Origin: Mycolicibacterium senegalense
GTDB taxonomy: Bacteria; Actinomycetota; Actinomycetes; Mycobacteriales; Mycobacteriaceae
Reading direction: 5' to 3'
NCBI RefSeq assembly: GCF_019645875.1
Contig: NZ_CP081000.1
Span: forward strand, 1,116,001 to 1,180,000
DNA length: 64,000 bases
This document shows positions 1 to 9,147 of the stretch, one piece after another. The notes under the pieces are model-generated. The model worked only from the letters and a program-made list of their open reading frames with translations. It searched no databases and was not told the origin of the DNA. Each line of letters begins with the position of its first letter. Within the stretch, counting starts at the first letter, position 1. The translations under genes were made by a program, and so were the position numbers.

Positions 1-2
1 GG

Positions 3-599
3 CGCGGGGTGGACATCACCGGTTTCGCGCCGTCGGCGCGCGATGAGCAGCTGCGTGCGTCGTGGTCTCCCGAAGGTAAGCCGGTTGTCGGGTTCGTCGG
101 CCGGCTGGCCCCGGAGAAGCACGTGGAGCGGCTGGCCGCGCTGGCCGGCCGCGACGATCTGCAGCTGGTGGTGGTGGGCGACGGGGTGGACCGGGCCAAG
201 CTCCGAACTGTACTGCCCACCGCGGTTTTCACCGGTGAGCTGCACGGCCCCGAGCTGGCCGCCGCCTACGCCAGCATGGACGTCTTCGTCCATCCCGGTG
301 AGCATGAGACGTTCTGCCAGGCGGTGCAGGAGGCCATGGCTTCCGGGCTGCCGGTGATCGCTCCGGATGCCGGCGGCCCCAGGGATCTGGTGGCGCCGTA
401 CCGCACCGGATTACTGCTCGCGGTAGATGAATTCGAGTCCGCGCTGCCCGCCTCGGTGGAGCATCTGATCGCCGAGCGGTCGCGCTACTCGGTGGCCGCC
501 CGCCGCAGCGTGCTGAGCCGCACCTGGCCGGCGATCTGCGATGAGCTGATCGGGCACTACGAGGCCGTGCAGGGCCTGCGTCAGTTGCGCGCCGCCTGA
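3..599 (+). CDS. mgtA: GDP-mannose-dependent alpha-mannosyltransferase, C-terminal part (5' end outside window)
   Basis: This is a GT4/GT-B glycosyltransferase fragment of about 198 residues, open to the left edge. The first in-window GTG (position 9) encodes an internal valine of RGVDITGF, so it is not the true start. The C-terminal Rossmann domain is visible: [16 protein letters not shown], a VVVGDGVDR strand, then the donor-binding segment [19 protein letters not shown] with its Glu-x7-Glu type pattern, and [10 protein letters not shown]. These match what I remember of M. tuberculosis Rv0557 (MgtA), which mannosylates glucuronosyl-diacylglycerol at the membrane in lipomannan-like glycolipid synthesis. 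The position four genes before menG agrees with the Rv0557-Rv0558 neighbourhood. It converges with the next gene 23 bases away. Confidence 0.85.
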   Translation, partial: RGVDITGFAPSARDEQLRASWSPEGKPVVGFVGRLAPEKHVERLAALAGRDDLQLVVVGDGVDRAKLRTVLPTAVFTGELHGPELAAAYASMDVFVHPGEHETFCQAVQEAMASGLPVIAPDAGGPRDLVAPYRTGLLLAVDEFESALPASVEHLIAERSRYSVAARRSVLSRTWPAICDELIGHYEAVQGLRQLRAA

Positions 600-622
600 G
601 TGCCTTTCGGGCACAACAGGTT

Positions 623-1459
623 TCAGGAGCGCAGCCACTCCAGCAGATCGGCCATGATGGTTTCGGCCTGGGTGGTCGGCATGCCGTGCGGGAAATCGGG
701 ATAGCTCTTGAGGGTCCCGTTGGGTAGCAGCTTCGCCGACAGCGGGCCGGAATCCGCATACGGCACGATCTGGTCGTCTTCGCCGTGCATCACCAGTGAC
801 GGCAGGGTGATCTTCTTGAGGTCCTCGGTGAAGTCGGTCTGGGAGAAGGCCACGATGCCGTCGTAGTGGGCCTTCGGGTCGCCCATCATGCCCTGGCGCC
901 ACCAGTTGGCGATGATCGCCTCGCGGGCAGCCTGCGGGGTGTTCTCCTTTTCCCGGTTGAAGCCGTAGAACGGGCCCGACGGCAGGGCGCGGTAGAACAC
1001 CGAGCGGTTGGCCGCCAGCTGCGCCTGCAGATCATCGAACACCGATTTGGGCAGACCGCCGGGGTTGGCATCGGTCTGCACCATCAGCGGGGGCACCGAG
1101 CTGATCAGGACGGCGTGCGCGGCCCGGTCCTGGCCGTGGCGCGCCAGGTAGTGCACCAGCTCGCCGCCGCCGGTCGAATGGCCGACGTGGATCGCATCGT
1201 GCAGGTCCAGATGCTTCACGACAGCCGCGAGGTCGTCGGCGTAGTGGTCCATGTCGTGGCCGTCAGCCACGTGTGAGGAACGCCCGTGGCCGCGCCGGTC
1301 ATGGGCGATGACACGGTAGCCGTGCTGCAGGAAGAACAGCATGAACGTGTCCCAGTCGTCAGCGCACAACGGCCACCCGTGACTGAACACGATGGGCTGG
1401 CCCGAGCCCCAGTCGCGATAGAAAATCTCGACATTGTCAGAAGTCGTGATCGTAGGCAT
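623..1459 (-). CDS. Alpha/beta hydrolase, cofactor-free haloperoxidase (non-heme chloroperoxidase) type
   Basis: A 278-residue alpha/beta-hydrolase of usual family length. The oxyanion region is FSHGWPL (about residues 25-31), the nucleophile elbow is VGHSTGG with Ser95, the acid is in HGEDDQIVP and the catalytic His is in FPHGMP near the C-terminus. Similar proteins are annotated as non-heme chloroperoxidases; most act physiologically as esterases or perhydrolases, so the substrate is unknown. It starts at ATG (AYA-rich leader MPTITTSDNVEIFYRDWG is typical of the family) and lies 48 bases downstream of the aconitase gene on the same strand, so the two could be cotranscribed. No signal peptide is seen; it is probably cytosolic. 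Confidence 0.8.
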   Translation of the reverse strand: MPTITTSDNVEIFYRDWGSGQPIVFSHGWPLCADDWDTFMLFFLQHGYRVIAHDRRGHGRSSHVADGHDMDHYADDLAAVVKHLDLHDAIHVGHSTGGGELVHYLARHGQDRAAHAVLISSVPPLMVQTDANPGGLPKSVFDDLQAQLAANRSVFYRALPSGPFYGFNREKENTPQAAREAIIANWWRQGMMGDPKAHYDGIVAFSQTDFTEDLKKITLPSLVMHGEDDQIVPYADSGPLSAKLLPNGTLKSYPDFPHGMPTTQAETIMADLLEWLRS

Positions 1460-1507
1460 GTGCTCGACGCTACGCCCGTTTCGGCTGCTGGAGGCCGGAT
1501 CAGCGGC

Positions 1508-3463
1508 CTAGTTTGTCTGCTGAGCGGCAAGCCACGGAATGAGACCACCGGCCAGCACATGCTGGATCTGCCGTTGGGAAAGCCTGTGCCGCACGGGGAA
1601 AGTCGTGTTCTTCGTGGTGTTGGTGACGGTGATGGGGTCCCCGGCGGCCAGCGCCTGCCGCAGGTTGATGAGGGAGAGAATGTCGCCTCGCGTCACCGAG
1701 TCGTAGTCGGCGGGATCGGCGAATTCCAGCGCCAGCACACCGAAATTGGCGAGATTCTGCCAATGGATACGCGCGAAGGACTTGGCGATCACCGCCCGCA
1801 GCCCGAGGTAGCGGGGCGCGATCGCGGCGTGTTCACGGGACGAGCCCTGGCCGTAGTTCTCGCCGCCGACGATGACGTGGCCTGCTGGTGCGGCTTGCGC
1901 GCGTTGCGGGTAGGTCTCGTCGATCTGGGTGAAGCTGAACATGGCCAGTTTGGGGATGTTCGACCGGAACGGCAGTGCGCGGGCGCCGGCCGGTGAGATC
2001 TCGTCGGTCGAGATGTTGTCGCCGACCTTGAGCAGCACCGGCGCCTCGATCGCATCGGGCAGCGGCGTGAGCTCGGGCAGGCTGGAGATGTTGGGGCCCT
2101 TGACGATGGCGACGGTACGGGCCTGCTCGGCCGCGGCCGGGGCGACCAGCATGGCGGTGTTGACGCTGGAATGGCTGGGCAGATCGAGCTCCGGGTACTC
2201 GATCCCGTTGTCGGCGGCCCATTGCCGCGGGTCGGTGATGGTGCCGGTGATCGCCGATGCCGCAGCGGTTTCCGGTGAGCACAACCACACCGAGTCCTCC
2301 TTGGTGCCGGATCGCCCGGGGAAGTTTCGGGGCATGGTCCGTAACGAGTTGCGCCCGGTGGCCGGGGCCTGGCCCATGCCGATGCACCCCATACAGCCCG
2401 CCTGATGGATGCGCGCACCGTTGATGACGAGTTCGGTCGTGGCGCCCATCCTGGTCAGGTCGGTCAGAATCTCACGGGAGGTGGGGTTGACGTCGAAGCT
2501 CACGTCGGGCGAGGTCTGGCGGCCGCGCACCATGGCCGCTGCGATCGCGAAGTCTCGCAGTCCGGGGTTGGCGCTGGAGCCGATGACCACCTGAGCGACG
2601 GGTTCACCGGCGACCTCCGCCACCGGGACGACGTTGCCCGGCGAGGAGGGTTTGGCGATCAGCGGTTCGAGCGCCGACAGGTCGATGACCTCGTCGATGT
2701 CGTACTGGGCGCCCTCGTCGGCGACGAGTTCGACCCAGTCATCGGCGCGGTCCTCGGCGGCCAGGAAGTCCCGCACCGCGTCGTCGCTGGGGAAGACGGT
2801 CGTGGTCGCGCCGAGTTCGGCGCCCATGTTGGCGATTACGTGCCGATCCATGGCCGTCAGCCCGGCCAGGCCGGGACCGTAGTACTCGATGATGCGGTTG
2901 ACGCCGCCTTTGACGTCGTGGCGCCGCAGCATCTCAAGGATGACGTCTTTGGCCGAACACCATTGCGGCAGTTCACCGTCCAGGCGCACACCCCATACTT
3001 CTGGTGCGCGTAGGTGGAGCGGTTCGCCGGCGATGGCCAGCGCCACTTCGAGGCCGCCGACGCCGATCGCCAGCATCCCCAGCGATCCGGCCGCCGGGGT
3101 GTGGGAGTCCGAACCCACCATCGTCTTGCCCGGGATGCCGAAGCGCTGCATGTGGGTCGGATGTGAGACGCCGTTGCCGGGTTTGGAGAACCACAGCCCG
3201 AAATGCTGCGCGGCGGTCCGCAGGTACTCGTGGTCCTCGGCGTTCTTCTCGTCGGTCTGCAGCAGGTTGTGATCGACGTACTGCACGCTCACGTCGGTAC
3301 GGGCCCGGTCGAGCCCGAGGGCCTCGAGCTCCTGCATCACCAGCGTGCCCGTGGCGTCCTGGGTGAGCGTCTGGTCGATATGGATCGCGATCTCGTCCCC
3401 GGGTGTCATCGACCCGGAGACGAGATGGGACCCGATCAGCTTCTGGGTGACGGTCTCCGGCAT
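1508..3463 (-). CDS. Aconitate hydratase, Aquifex type (second, short aconitase)
   Basis: A 651-residue aconitase-family protein, shorter than the ~930-residue AcnA. It would interconvert citrate and isocitrate through a [4Fe-4S] cluster. Visible motifs are the substrate segment GSDSHTPAAGSLG (about residues 117-129), the Cys pair AGCMGCIGMG (Cys357, Cys360) and the swivel-domain GGENYGQGSSREHAA near residue 545. The usual GSCTN segment that supplies the third cluster cysteine reads IGSSANP here (residues 294-300), so Ser stands in for Cys. I believe this occurs in the Aquifex-type group, but it needs an alignment. Start is ATG at 3463. The SDR gene upstream is on the same strand, 39 bases away. 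Confidence 0.85.
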   Translation of the reverse strand: MPETVTQKLIGSHLVSGSMTPGDEIAIHIDQTLTQDATGTLVMQELEALGLDRARTDVSVQYVDHNLLQTDEKNAEDHEYLRTAAQHFGLWFSKPGNGVSHPTHMQRFGIPGKTMVGSDSHTPAAGSLGMLAIGVGGLEVALAIAGEPLHLRAPEVWGVRLDGELPQWCSAKDVILEMLRRHDVKGGVNRIIEYYGPGLAGLTAMDRHVIANMGAELGATTTVFPSDDAVRDFLAAEDRADDWVELVADEGAQYDIDEVIDLSALEPLIAKPSSPGNVVPVAEVAGEPVAQVVIGSSANPGLRDFAIAAAMVRGRQTSPDVSFDVNPTSREILTDLTRMGATTELVINGARIHQAGCMGCIGMGQAPATGRNSLRTMPRNFPGRSGTKEDSVWLCSPETAAASAITGTITDPRQWAADNGIEYPELDLPSHSSVNTAMLVAPAAAEQARTVAIVKGPNISSLPELTPLPDAIEAPVLLKVGDNISTDEISPAGARALPFRSNIPKLAMFSFTQIDETYPQRAQAAPAGHVIVGGENYGQGSSREHAAIAPRYLGLRAVIAKSFARIHWQNLANFGVLALEFADPADYDSVTRGDILSLINLRQALAAGDPITVTNTTKNTTFPVRHRLSQRQIQHVLAGGLIPWLAAQQTN

Positions 3464-3502
3464 CTATCCAGGCTTCCCGGCGTGATGCCGGATGAAACGC
3501 CG

Positions 3503-4327
3503 TCAGCCCTGCGCGAGCACCGACACCGGCTGCCACTGCTCCCACGTGGCCAGCCGGCTCTCGTAGTCGGCCTTGGCCAGCTGCAGCGGCAGTTCGCCGA
3601 AGAACACGCGCAGCGGCGGATTCTCGGCGTCGACGATCTTGAGCACCGCCGCGGCCGACGCTTTCGGGTCGCCGGGCTTGGTGGTTCGCTGTGCTCGGGC
3701 GCGCTGCGCGGCTTCGCGGGCTTCGTCGTAATCGGCAAGCGGGGCAGCGTGTCTGGCGGAGGAACCGGCCCAGTCGGTGGAGAACCCGCCCGGCTCGATC
3801 AGCGTCACGTGTATCCCGAACGGGGCGACCTCGGCGGCCAGCGACTGCGAGAGCCCTTCCAGTGCCCACTTGGACGCGTGGTACATGCCGACCAGCGGAA
3901 ACGCGGTGATGCCACCGATCGAGGACACCTGGATGATGTGCCCGCTGCCCTGCGCGCGCAGGTACGGCAGCGCGGCTTGGGTGACCCACAGGGCGCCGAA
4001 CACGTTCGTTTCGATCTGATCCCGGGCGTCGGCCTCTGACAATTCCTCGATGAATCCGAACTGGCCGTAGCCCGCGTTGTTGACGACGATGTCCAGCCGG
4101 CCGAACCGGTCGTGGGCGTCTTTGACGGCGGCGAAGTCCGCGTCGCGGTCGGTGACGTCCAGTTTGATCGGCAGCAGCGCGTCGCCGTATTTGTCGACCA
4201 GATCGGCCAGGGTCGTCGTGTCGCGCGCGGTGGCGGCCACCTTGTCGCCGCGGTCCAGGGCGGCGATCGCCCACTCGCGGCCGAATCCCCTCGATGCACC
4301 GGTGATGAACCACACTTTTTCGCTCAT
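3503..4327 (-). CDS. Short-chain dehydrogenase/reductase
   Basis: A classical SDR of 274 residues. The NAD(P) glycine motif TGASRGFG is at residues 9-16, the NNAG strand motif at about 83-86, and the catalytic Ser135, Tyr149 and Lys153 (YHASK) are intact. [10 protein letters not shown] segment after the third strand is typical. I chose the ATG at 4327 ([14 protein letters not shown]) because it puts the coenzyme motif at the normal distance from the N-terminus; an upstream in-frame ATG at 4381 adds 18 unlikely residues. It diverges from menG with about 82 bases between starts and precedes the aconitase gene. Substrate unknown. Confidence 0.85.
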   Translation of the reverse strand: MSEKVWFITGASRGFGREWAIAALDRGDKVAATARDTTTLADLVDKYGDALLPIKLDVTDRDADFAAVKDAHDRFGRLDIVVNNAGYGQFGFIEELSEADARDQIETNVFGALWVTQAALPYLRAQGSGHIIQVSSIGGITAFPLVGMYHASKWALEGLSQSLAAEVAPFGIHVTLIEPGGFSTDWAGSSARHAAPLADYDEAREAAQRARAQRTTKPGDPKASAAAVLKIVDAENPPLRVFFGELPLQLAKADYESRLATWEQWQPVSVLAQG

Positions 4328-4409
4328 GATCGGGTTCAAGTCGCCCCGGCGAGCGCCAATTCCCGGTCGCAGGAAGTTCACAGGGATGGCTACGGGTAGC
4401 GTCGGCGGC

Positions 4410-5102
4410 GTGAGCCGAGCGAGCCTGGAGAAGAACCCCCACGAAGTGGCGTCGATGTTCGATGCCGTGGCACGGCGCTACGACCTGACCAATACCGTGC
4501 TCTCGCTCGGGCAGGACCGGTTCTGGCGCCGGCAGACGCGGGCGGCGCTCGGTATCGGTCCGGGCGACAAGGTGCTTGATCTGGCCGCCGGCACGGCGGT
4601 GTCGACGGTCGAGTTGGCGACTTCGGGCGCCTGGTGTGTGGCCGCGGACTTCTCGGTGGGCATGCTGGCCGCGGGGGCGTCCCGCCCGGTGCCCAAGGTC
4701 GGCGCCGACGCGACCCGGCTGCCGTTCGCCGACGGGGTGTTCGACGCGGTCACGATCAGCTTCGGGCTGCGCAATGTCGTCGACCATGTGGCGGGGCTGC
4801 GGGAGATGGCCCGGGTGACCCGACCGGGAGGCCGGCTGGTGGTGTGTGAGTTCTCCACGCCGACCAACCGGGCGTTCGCCAAGCTCTACAAGGAGTATCT
4901 GATGCAGGCGCTGCCGCGAATGGCCACCGCGGTGTCGAGCAATCCGGACGCCTATGTGTATCTGGCCGAGTCGATCCGCGCCTGGCCGGATCAGGCCGAG
5001 CTGGCCCGGCGCATCGGTGAGGCCGGCTGGTCACAGGTCAAGTGGCGCAACCTGACCGGCGGCATCGTGGCCCTGCACGCCGCCACCAAGCCGTCTCCCT
5101 GA
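4410..5102 (+). CDS. menG: Demethylmenaquinone methyltransferase
   Basis: A 230-residue class I SAM methyltransferase of the MenG/UbiE family that would carry out the last methylation of the menaquinone head group at the membrane. It shows [12 protein letters not shown] (motif I), the acidic CVAADFS loop, [12 protein letters not shown] (UbiE signature) and [14 protein letters not shown] (post-motif III). The GTG at 4410 gives [18 protein letters not shown], matching the N-terminus I recall for Rv0558; an ATG at 4386 is the alternative. It lies near an mgtA homologue, as Rv0558 does, and menJ and a polyprenyl diphosphate synthase are 16-18 kb away. Confidence 0.93.
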   Translation: MSRASLEKNPHEVASMFDAVARRYDLTNTVLSLGQDRFWRRQTRAALGIGPGDKVLDLAAGTAVSTVELATSGAWCVAADFSVGMLAAGASRPVPKVGADATRLPFADGVFDAVTISFGLRNVVDHVAGLREMARVTRPGGRLVVCEFSTPTNRAFAKLYKEYLMQALPRMATAVSSNPDAYVYLAESIRAWPDQAELARRIGEAGWSQVKWRNLTGGIVALHAATKPSP

Positions 5103-5111
5103 CCTGCACCG

Positions 5112-5170
5112 CGAGCGTGCGTGTCTGCTGCCCGCCACGCCGCGGATCGCCGACAGTCTGCGCACGCTCG
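5112..5170. repeat. Intergenic inverted repeat of the GCGAGCGTGCG family
   Basis: CGAGCGTGCG (5112-5121) and its exact complement CGCACGCTCG (5161-5170) flank a 39-base loop in the menG 3' intergenic region. The same core occurs again near 24.77, 24.98 and 25.03 kb, so this is a dispersed intergenic element, not a single hairpin. Confidence 0.7.
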
Positions 5171-5183
5171 TGCCGGGTGAGGA

Positions 5184-5214
5184 ACGGGCCCCCTCCAACC
5201 TGAAGGGGGCCCGT
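5184..5214. terminator. Bidirectional hairpin terminator between menG and the exported protein gene
   Basis: ACGGGCCCCCT (5184-5194) and AGGGGGCCCGT (5204-5214) form a perfect 11-bp stem with a 9-base loop. It lies between two convergent genes. There is no long T run, as is usual for mycobacterial hairpin terminators. Confidence 0.7.
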
Positions 5215-5231
5215 CATCTTGTGCGGCGGAG

Positions 5232-6605
5232 CTACTCGTTGTCGCTGGTGGTGCTGCCGGATTTCTTATCGGCCGCTGCCGCCTTCTTGGCCGGCTTGCC
5301 GAACGCCTTCGTGACCTTCTCGCCGATCTTGCCCAGGGTTGCCGACACCCTCTCGGCGGCTGCCTTGACCGGTTTCACCGTCTGTCCGCCGGCCGCGGTG
5401 TCAACGGCGGTCTTGCCTGGTACGGCGACAATGCTTTGGCGCACCAGGGATTTGGTCGGCTTGGTGTTCGGGGCTTCGGAAGTGACGGCCGGCGTCCGGG
5501 ATTCGTCGGCGCCGGTGTCGGCGGGCGACACTTGCGATTCCGACTTCTCGGACTTCTGGGCCAGCGGGCTTGCCGAGTCACCGGTTGCCTCGTCGGCTTC
5601 CGCAATGGCCGCTAGGGCGTTGTCTTGACTGGTCACCTCGGATCCTGTTGTTTCCGAGGCGGTTCCGGTCATCAGATGTGCGGTGGACGGCGCGGCAGGC
5701 GGGGTGATCACCGCCGCGATGGCTTTGGGAAGGTCCACCAAGAACGAGTGCAGGGGCGCCCACGCCTTGGCCGTCAACACACCGTCGGTCCAGTATCCCG
5801 GCCGGCCGGGCCGATTGGGCGGGACGTAGGACCCGTTGAGAATTGAGCTGACCGTGTTTGCAGGTGCATTGATGATCGTGCTGACGAACTTGACCATGTC
5901 GCCCGTCTGAACCGCGTCGTAGAGGTTCTTCACGATTGGGGTGAAGCCCTGTTTGACGTAGCCGACCGCGGTGTAAAGCACCCCCATCCCAGCCTGACCC
6001 ACGAGACCCAGGTCGAGGAAGGACTTGGGTGCGAACTCGTCGAGCACTGCGGACAGGTTGCCCACGATCTCGTTGGGAATCTTGAGGAGGTCGAGCATCG
6101 GGAAGAACGTCGCGCCAATGGTGATCAGGCTGTTGCCCAGTTCATTGCCGGCTTCCATGATGTTGCCCGCCTCCAACTGGATTCGGATCGCGTCCAGGTA
6201 GTCGGGCATGTAAATGGTCACCAAGTTGATGGCGTTCTGAGCGGTTGTCGATAGTGAGTTGCCGACGAGTTCGGCGTAGCCGGTCTGGTTGGCGATGATT
6301 TGGCGCAGTACTGGGGCCGGGTCTGCCATCACGGCGTTCGCGAGTTCGGTCATCCGAGTCGCCGTCAGCGCGAAGACCTCGCCCCACCGGGCAATGGGGT
6401 CGACGAATGAGGATTCGGCGAGCGTGGTTGCGAACGGGTTGGCATCGGCGGGGCTCGGCAGGTCCAGGGTTTGCACCGCGGCCGATAGCTCCACCGCGCG
6501 GCTCTGGATCTCGGGCGCCGCCGCCGTGATGGGGGTGGCCGCAATGATTCCGGCGCCGACAATCGCCACGCCGGCGGTCACGTAAGGCCGTAGCGCGAGT
6601 TGCAA
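5232..6605 (-). CDS. Exported mycobacterial protein of unknown function (GjpA-like)
   Basis: 457 residues. The N-terminus MQLALRPYVTAGVAIVGAG is a signal-like hydrophobic segment with an AAP-type exit near residue 30. A long Leu/Ala/Ile helical central region (residues about 60-320) follows, with recurring LLxxIPNEIVGNL-like amphipathic segments. The tail from about residue 330 is low complexity, Ser/Thr/Glu-rich and then Lys/Ala-rich (GKPAKKAAAADKK), ending SDNE. I recognise the RPYVTAGVA opening from a mycobacterial family that public annotation sometimes calls outer membrane porin GjpA; I cannot confirm porin function. It is encoded alone, between the menG terminator and an AraC regulator. 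Confidence 0.75.
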   Translation of the reverse strand: MQLALRPYVTAGVAIVGAGIIAATPITAAAPEIQSRAVELSAAVQTLDLPSPADANPFATTLAESSFVDPIARWGEVFALTATRMTELANAVMADPAPVLRQIIANQTGYAELVGNSLSTTAQNAINLVTIYMPDYLDAIRIQLEAGNIMEAGNELGNSLITIGATFFPMLDLLKIPNEIVGNLSAVLDEFAPKSFLDLGLVGQAGMGVLYTAVGYVKQGFTPIVKNLYDAVQTGDMVKFVSTIINAPANTVSSILNGSYVPPNRPGRPGYWTDGVLTAKAWAPLHSFLVDLPKAIAAVITPPAAPSTAHLMTGTASETTGSEVTSQDNALAAIAEADEATGDSASPLAQKSEKSESQVSPADTGADESRTPAVTSEAPNTKPTKSLVRQSIVAVPGKTAVDTAAGGQTVKPVKAAAERVSATLGKIGEKVTKAFGKPAKKAAAADKKSGSTTSDNE

Positions 6606-6667
6606 CTCGGTTCTCCTTCGGATCGTGAAAGGTGTCAGCGATCACTGACCGAGCGAACCTAGCTGAA

Positions 6668-6687
6668 CGAATGCTGTGCGGCATTCG
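6668..6687. promoter_or_regulatory. Inverted repeat upstream of the exported protein gene
   Basis: CGAATGC (6668-6674) and GCATTCG (6681-6687) form a perfect 7-bp dyad with a 6-base spacer, 63 bases upstream of the start at 6605. The surrounding 6606-6807 region is clearly AT-richer than its flanks and holds no convincing ORF, so it is the likely promoter region. Operator role is inferred. Confidence 0.4.
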
Positions 6688-6807
6688 GATTATGTAACAC
6701 GTTTCAATTCTTGCAAGCGCGAAGGTTCGCATGGTTAAACAATACGTCGATTGATCGGCTATGTGATCAGCCATCTAGGTCGATTATCTGCTGCGTATCA
6801 ACAGCTT

Positions 6808-7665
6808 TCAGTTGGAGTCGCGGTAATCGCGCGGAGAGACGCCGGTGCGCTTCCTGAAGGCGGTGGCAAAGTGAGTTGCGTTCGAGAAGCCGACCATGGC
6901 GGCGACCTCTCCGATCGTCAGCGACGTCGTCAGCAACAGTGTCTTGGCCCGGGTGATCCGATGCTCCAGCACGAACTGATACGGCGTGGTGCCGAAGGTG
7001 GTGCGAAATGCCTGCATGAACGTCCGCACGGGCATGTCGGCCAACTCGGCGAGTGCGTCCAGGGTGATCTCGGCGTCGATACTGTCGTTCAGGTACGCCA
7101 TGATGTTTGCCCGGGTCGCCGCGTCCAGGCTGGCTCGCCGTCGGCTTTCGGGCTGTCGTGGCGCCGCGCAGGTATCGAGAATCACCAGTCGAAGCGTCTC
7201 GGCAAGCGAGTCCGTCAGGAGTCGCGCGACGACGTCCCGACGACCAGCGACGCCGTTGATCTGCTCGACCAGGTGATGGATCAGCAAGTCCTGGTACTTG
7301 ACCCGCGGGATCAGCGCTGCATCGTCGATCGCCTGGCCGGGTATGGCGATCTCGCAGTAGCCGGCCACGTTGCCCTGAACCAGTGCCGCACACGGGATCC
7401 CCGCCGGTTTCCACCAGACATCACCGGCGCGGGGCGGGGTCTGACCCGACGGTCCCCAATCGAGCAGCGTCTTCATCGATCGCATGGCTCCGTGGCGGTA
7501 CACGTACATCAAGTGGTTGTGTCTGTCGAAGCTGCACCAATCAGTCGGTGCGTTGATGCGCTCGGTCGCGAACGTGAATGACAGGCCGCGGGCCGATACG
7601 GCCTTGCGTTCGAGCACGATGCGCGGCGTCTGCGCTCGGTCGCCATCCCACGGCTTCGTCGGCAT
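6808..7665 (-). CDS. AraC-family transcriptional regulator
   Basis: 285 residues from the ATG at 7665 (MPTKPWDGDRAQ). The last ~95 residues hold the two helix-turn-helix motifs of the AraC/XylS domain: ITLDALAELADMPVRTFMQAF, and LTIGEVAAMVGFSNATHFATAF followed by KRTGVSPRDYR, the family signature. The N-terminal part (WKPAGIPCAALVQGNVAGYCEIAIPG) resembles a cupin-like ligand domain. An in-frame ORF runs up to 7929 but would overlap the lipoprotein gene and has non-mycobacterial residue composition, so I use the internal start. Target genes are not evident; the exported protein gene downstream on the same strand is one candidate. Confidence 0.85.
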   Translation of the reverse strand: MPTKPWDGDRAQTPRIVLERKAVSARGLSFTFATERINAPTDWCSFDRHNHLMYVYRHGAMRSMKTLLDWGPSGQTPPRAGDVWWKPAGIPCAALVQGNVAGYCEIAIPGQAIDDAALIPRVKYQDLLIHHLVEQINGVAGRRDVVARLLTDSLAETLRLVILDTCAAPRQPESRRRASLDAATRANIMAYLNDSIDAEITLDALAELADMPVRTFMQAFRTTFGTTPYQFVLEHRITRAKTLLLTTSLTIGEVAAMVGFSNATHFATAFRKRTGVSPRDYRDSN

Positions 7666-7762
7666 CTCGCCGAGTGTATCGGTCGGGACAATGTCCCTCC
7701 CGTTCCTCACCCGTCGGTGAGCCCCACGCGGCGCGACCGCCGAAGCGAGATGGTTCTTGGTT

Positions 7763-8437
7763 TCACCGGGCGTTGGCGACCAGCTTGTCGACGATGGTGG
7801 CGGCTTGATCCCGGACGTTGCGACCGCACACCTTGGCCTCGACGGACATGTCGGAGACAGTCGCGATGGCATGCTGACAGGACCATCCGTCGGCGCCCTC
7901 CCGGGTGGCTGTCTGTTTGATGAGGTCATCGCCGAGGACGAGCTCGCCGATGTTCCAGACCTCGATGCCGTGGTCCTCGTGAACCGGGATCGCCGATCCC
8001 GTGCAGTCGCCCCATACCTTCGCCGAAATCTGGTGCATGGTTCGGGCTTCGTCTTCGGAGGCGTAGAGCACCGCGGCTTGCTGCACCCAGTGTTGATGGT
8101 CTGAGTCCGAGTCCTGGGCGGTCTGGGTGCGTACCGCGGTCCAGTAGGTGAACAGGTAGTCCATCTCCTCTGCGGGATAGAGTGCGGCCAGGCACCTTTC
8201 GTCGCGAACCTTGGGGAAGTTGTTGTTCATGTCCGCCGAGTTGCCGGTCAATACCATATTCCCGGCCCCGACGATCGCTTTGAGTTCCTCGATCGGCAGC
8301 ATGATCTGCTCGAGCTTGTTTTCGGCCGGCGAGGGAACCCTCTTCAGTGCGGTGCCCGACACGGTGTTCGTGCAACCGGTCAGCCCCACCAGTGCCGCTG
8401 CCACGGCGAGGACACCCAACATCCGAGTTCTGCGCAC
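7763..8437 (-). CDS. Lipoprotein with PknH-like extracellular sensor domain
   Basis: 224 residues from a GTG at 8437. The signal peptide VRRTRMLGVLAVAAALVG ends in the lipobox LTGC, giving lipidated Cys22. The rest resembles the PknH C-terminal sensor family (PF14032 type) found in mycobacterial Ser/Thr kinases and in lone lipoproteins such as the Lpp/Lpq group. Four further cysteines (Cys82, Cys145, Cys187, Cys204) fit the two-disulfide pattern of that fold. It would sit on the outer face of the membrane. Ligand unknown. It lies just downstream of mce operon 1 on the same strand, 20 bases after the DUF2236 gene's stop. Confidence 0.8.
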   Translation of the reverse strand: MRRTRMLGVLAVAAALVGLTGCTNTVSGTALKRVPSPAENKLEQIMLPIEELKAIVGAGNMVLTGNSADMNNNFPKVRDERCLAALYPAEEMDYLFTYWTAVRTQTAQDSDSDHQHWVQQAAVLYASEDEARTMHQISAKVWGDCTGSAIPVHEDHGIEVWNIGELVLGDDLIKQTATREGADGWSCQHAIATVSDMSVEAKVCGRNVRDQAATIVDKLVANAR

Positions 8438-8457
8438 CCCGTCATTGTGGCGGACGG

Positions 8458-9147
8458 TCAGCTCAGGACCCGACTGATCACCGTGAACCGCCGCAGGGCG
8501 CGCCGGTCGCCGGCGCTGACGCTCACGCCGGTCAGCTCGGCCGCCCGCGGATGCTGCATGGCCCGGATGGCCCGCTGTGGCACGGCCCGTGGCCACCAGT
8601 CGGTCGGTGCGAACATCTGCCGGCGGAACGGCTCGAAATGCTCGCCCGCCGACAGCTGCGTACGGCATGCGTCATCGAAGTACTCGCCGAACTCCGGCCA
8701 GCTGGCCGGCATGGGGCGCGTGGAGATGCCGTAGCGGCGATACCACGCGCAGCACTCCTGGTAGAGCTGCTCGTGCTCGCGCTCGTCCAGCTTTCGGATG
8801 AAGGTATTGACCATCATCACAAGGCTTTCCACATAGGTGGCGTGCTGGAAATGGAAGACATCGGGATTGAGCGCGTGGTATTTGTGACCGGCCGGGTCAC
8901 GGCCCTTGACCTCCTCATGCGCGAACCGGATGTAGGGGCGCATGTCGACGTCGGTGAACGCGATCCTGATCGCCTGGGTCACGGTGCGTTTGTGGTGCAA
9001 CCAGACTCGCCGGTGCAGAAGAGCGTGCTGGGAGATCCCGGTGGCGATCGTCGGATGCAGCGACTGCAGGCAGACCGCCCTCGGCAGCACGAACAGGAAC
9101 CGTCGGTCCGGCAGATAGCGCGACAGCAGGGTGTCCGGGGTCGTCAG
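8458..9147 (-). CDS. DUF2236 / MpaB-type oxygenase, second copy, apparent CTG start
   Basis: About 229 residues if started at CTG 9147, or 210 from the first canonical codon, GTG 9090. The frame is open upstream of 9090 and encodes a plausible family N-terminus (DTLLSRYLPDRRFLF before VLPRAVCLQSLHPTIATGI), with no ATG, GTG or TTG. The CTG lies in a CTGA overlap with the stop of the preceding paralogue and has AGAAGG upstream. The body has conserved His and Tyr/Trp-rich helices (HHKRTV, FAHEEVKG, FHFQHATYVES). DUF2236 proteins are MpaB/latex-clearing-protein relatives thought to bind heme. Its location at the end of mce operon 1 suggests modification of imported lipid; that is inference. Confidence 0.75.
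   Translation of the reverse strand: MTTPDTLLSRYLPDRRFLFVLPRAVCLQSLHPTIATGISQHALLHRRVWLHHKRTVTQAIRIAFTDVDMRPYIRFAHEEVKGRDPAGHKYHALNPDVFHFQHATYVESLVMMVNTFIRKLDEREHEQLYQECCAWYRRYGISTRPMPASWPEFGEYFDDACRTQLSAGEHFEPFRRQMFAPTDWWPRAVPQRAIRAMQHPRAAELTGVSVSAGDRRALRRFTVISRVLS

Noticed and set aside
1286..1996. Plus-strand frame opposite the hydrolase and aconitase genes
   Set aside because: Antisense shadow with no domain, no ribosome site, and two well-supported genes on the other strand.
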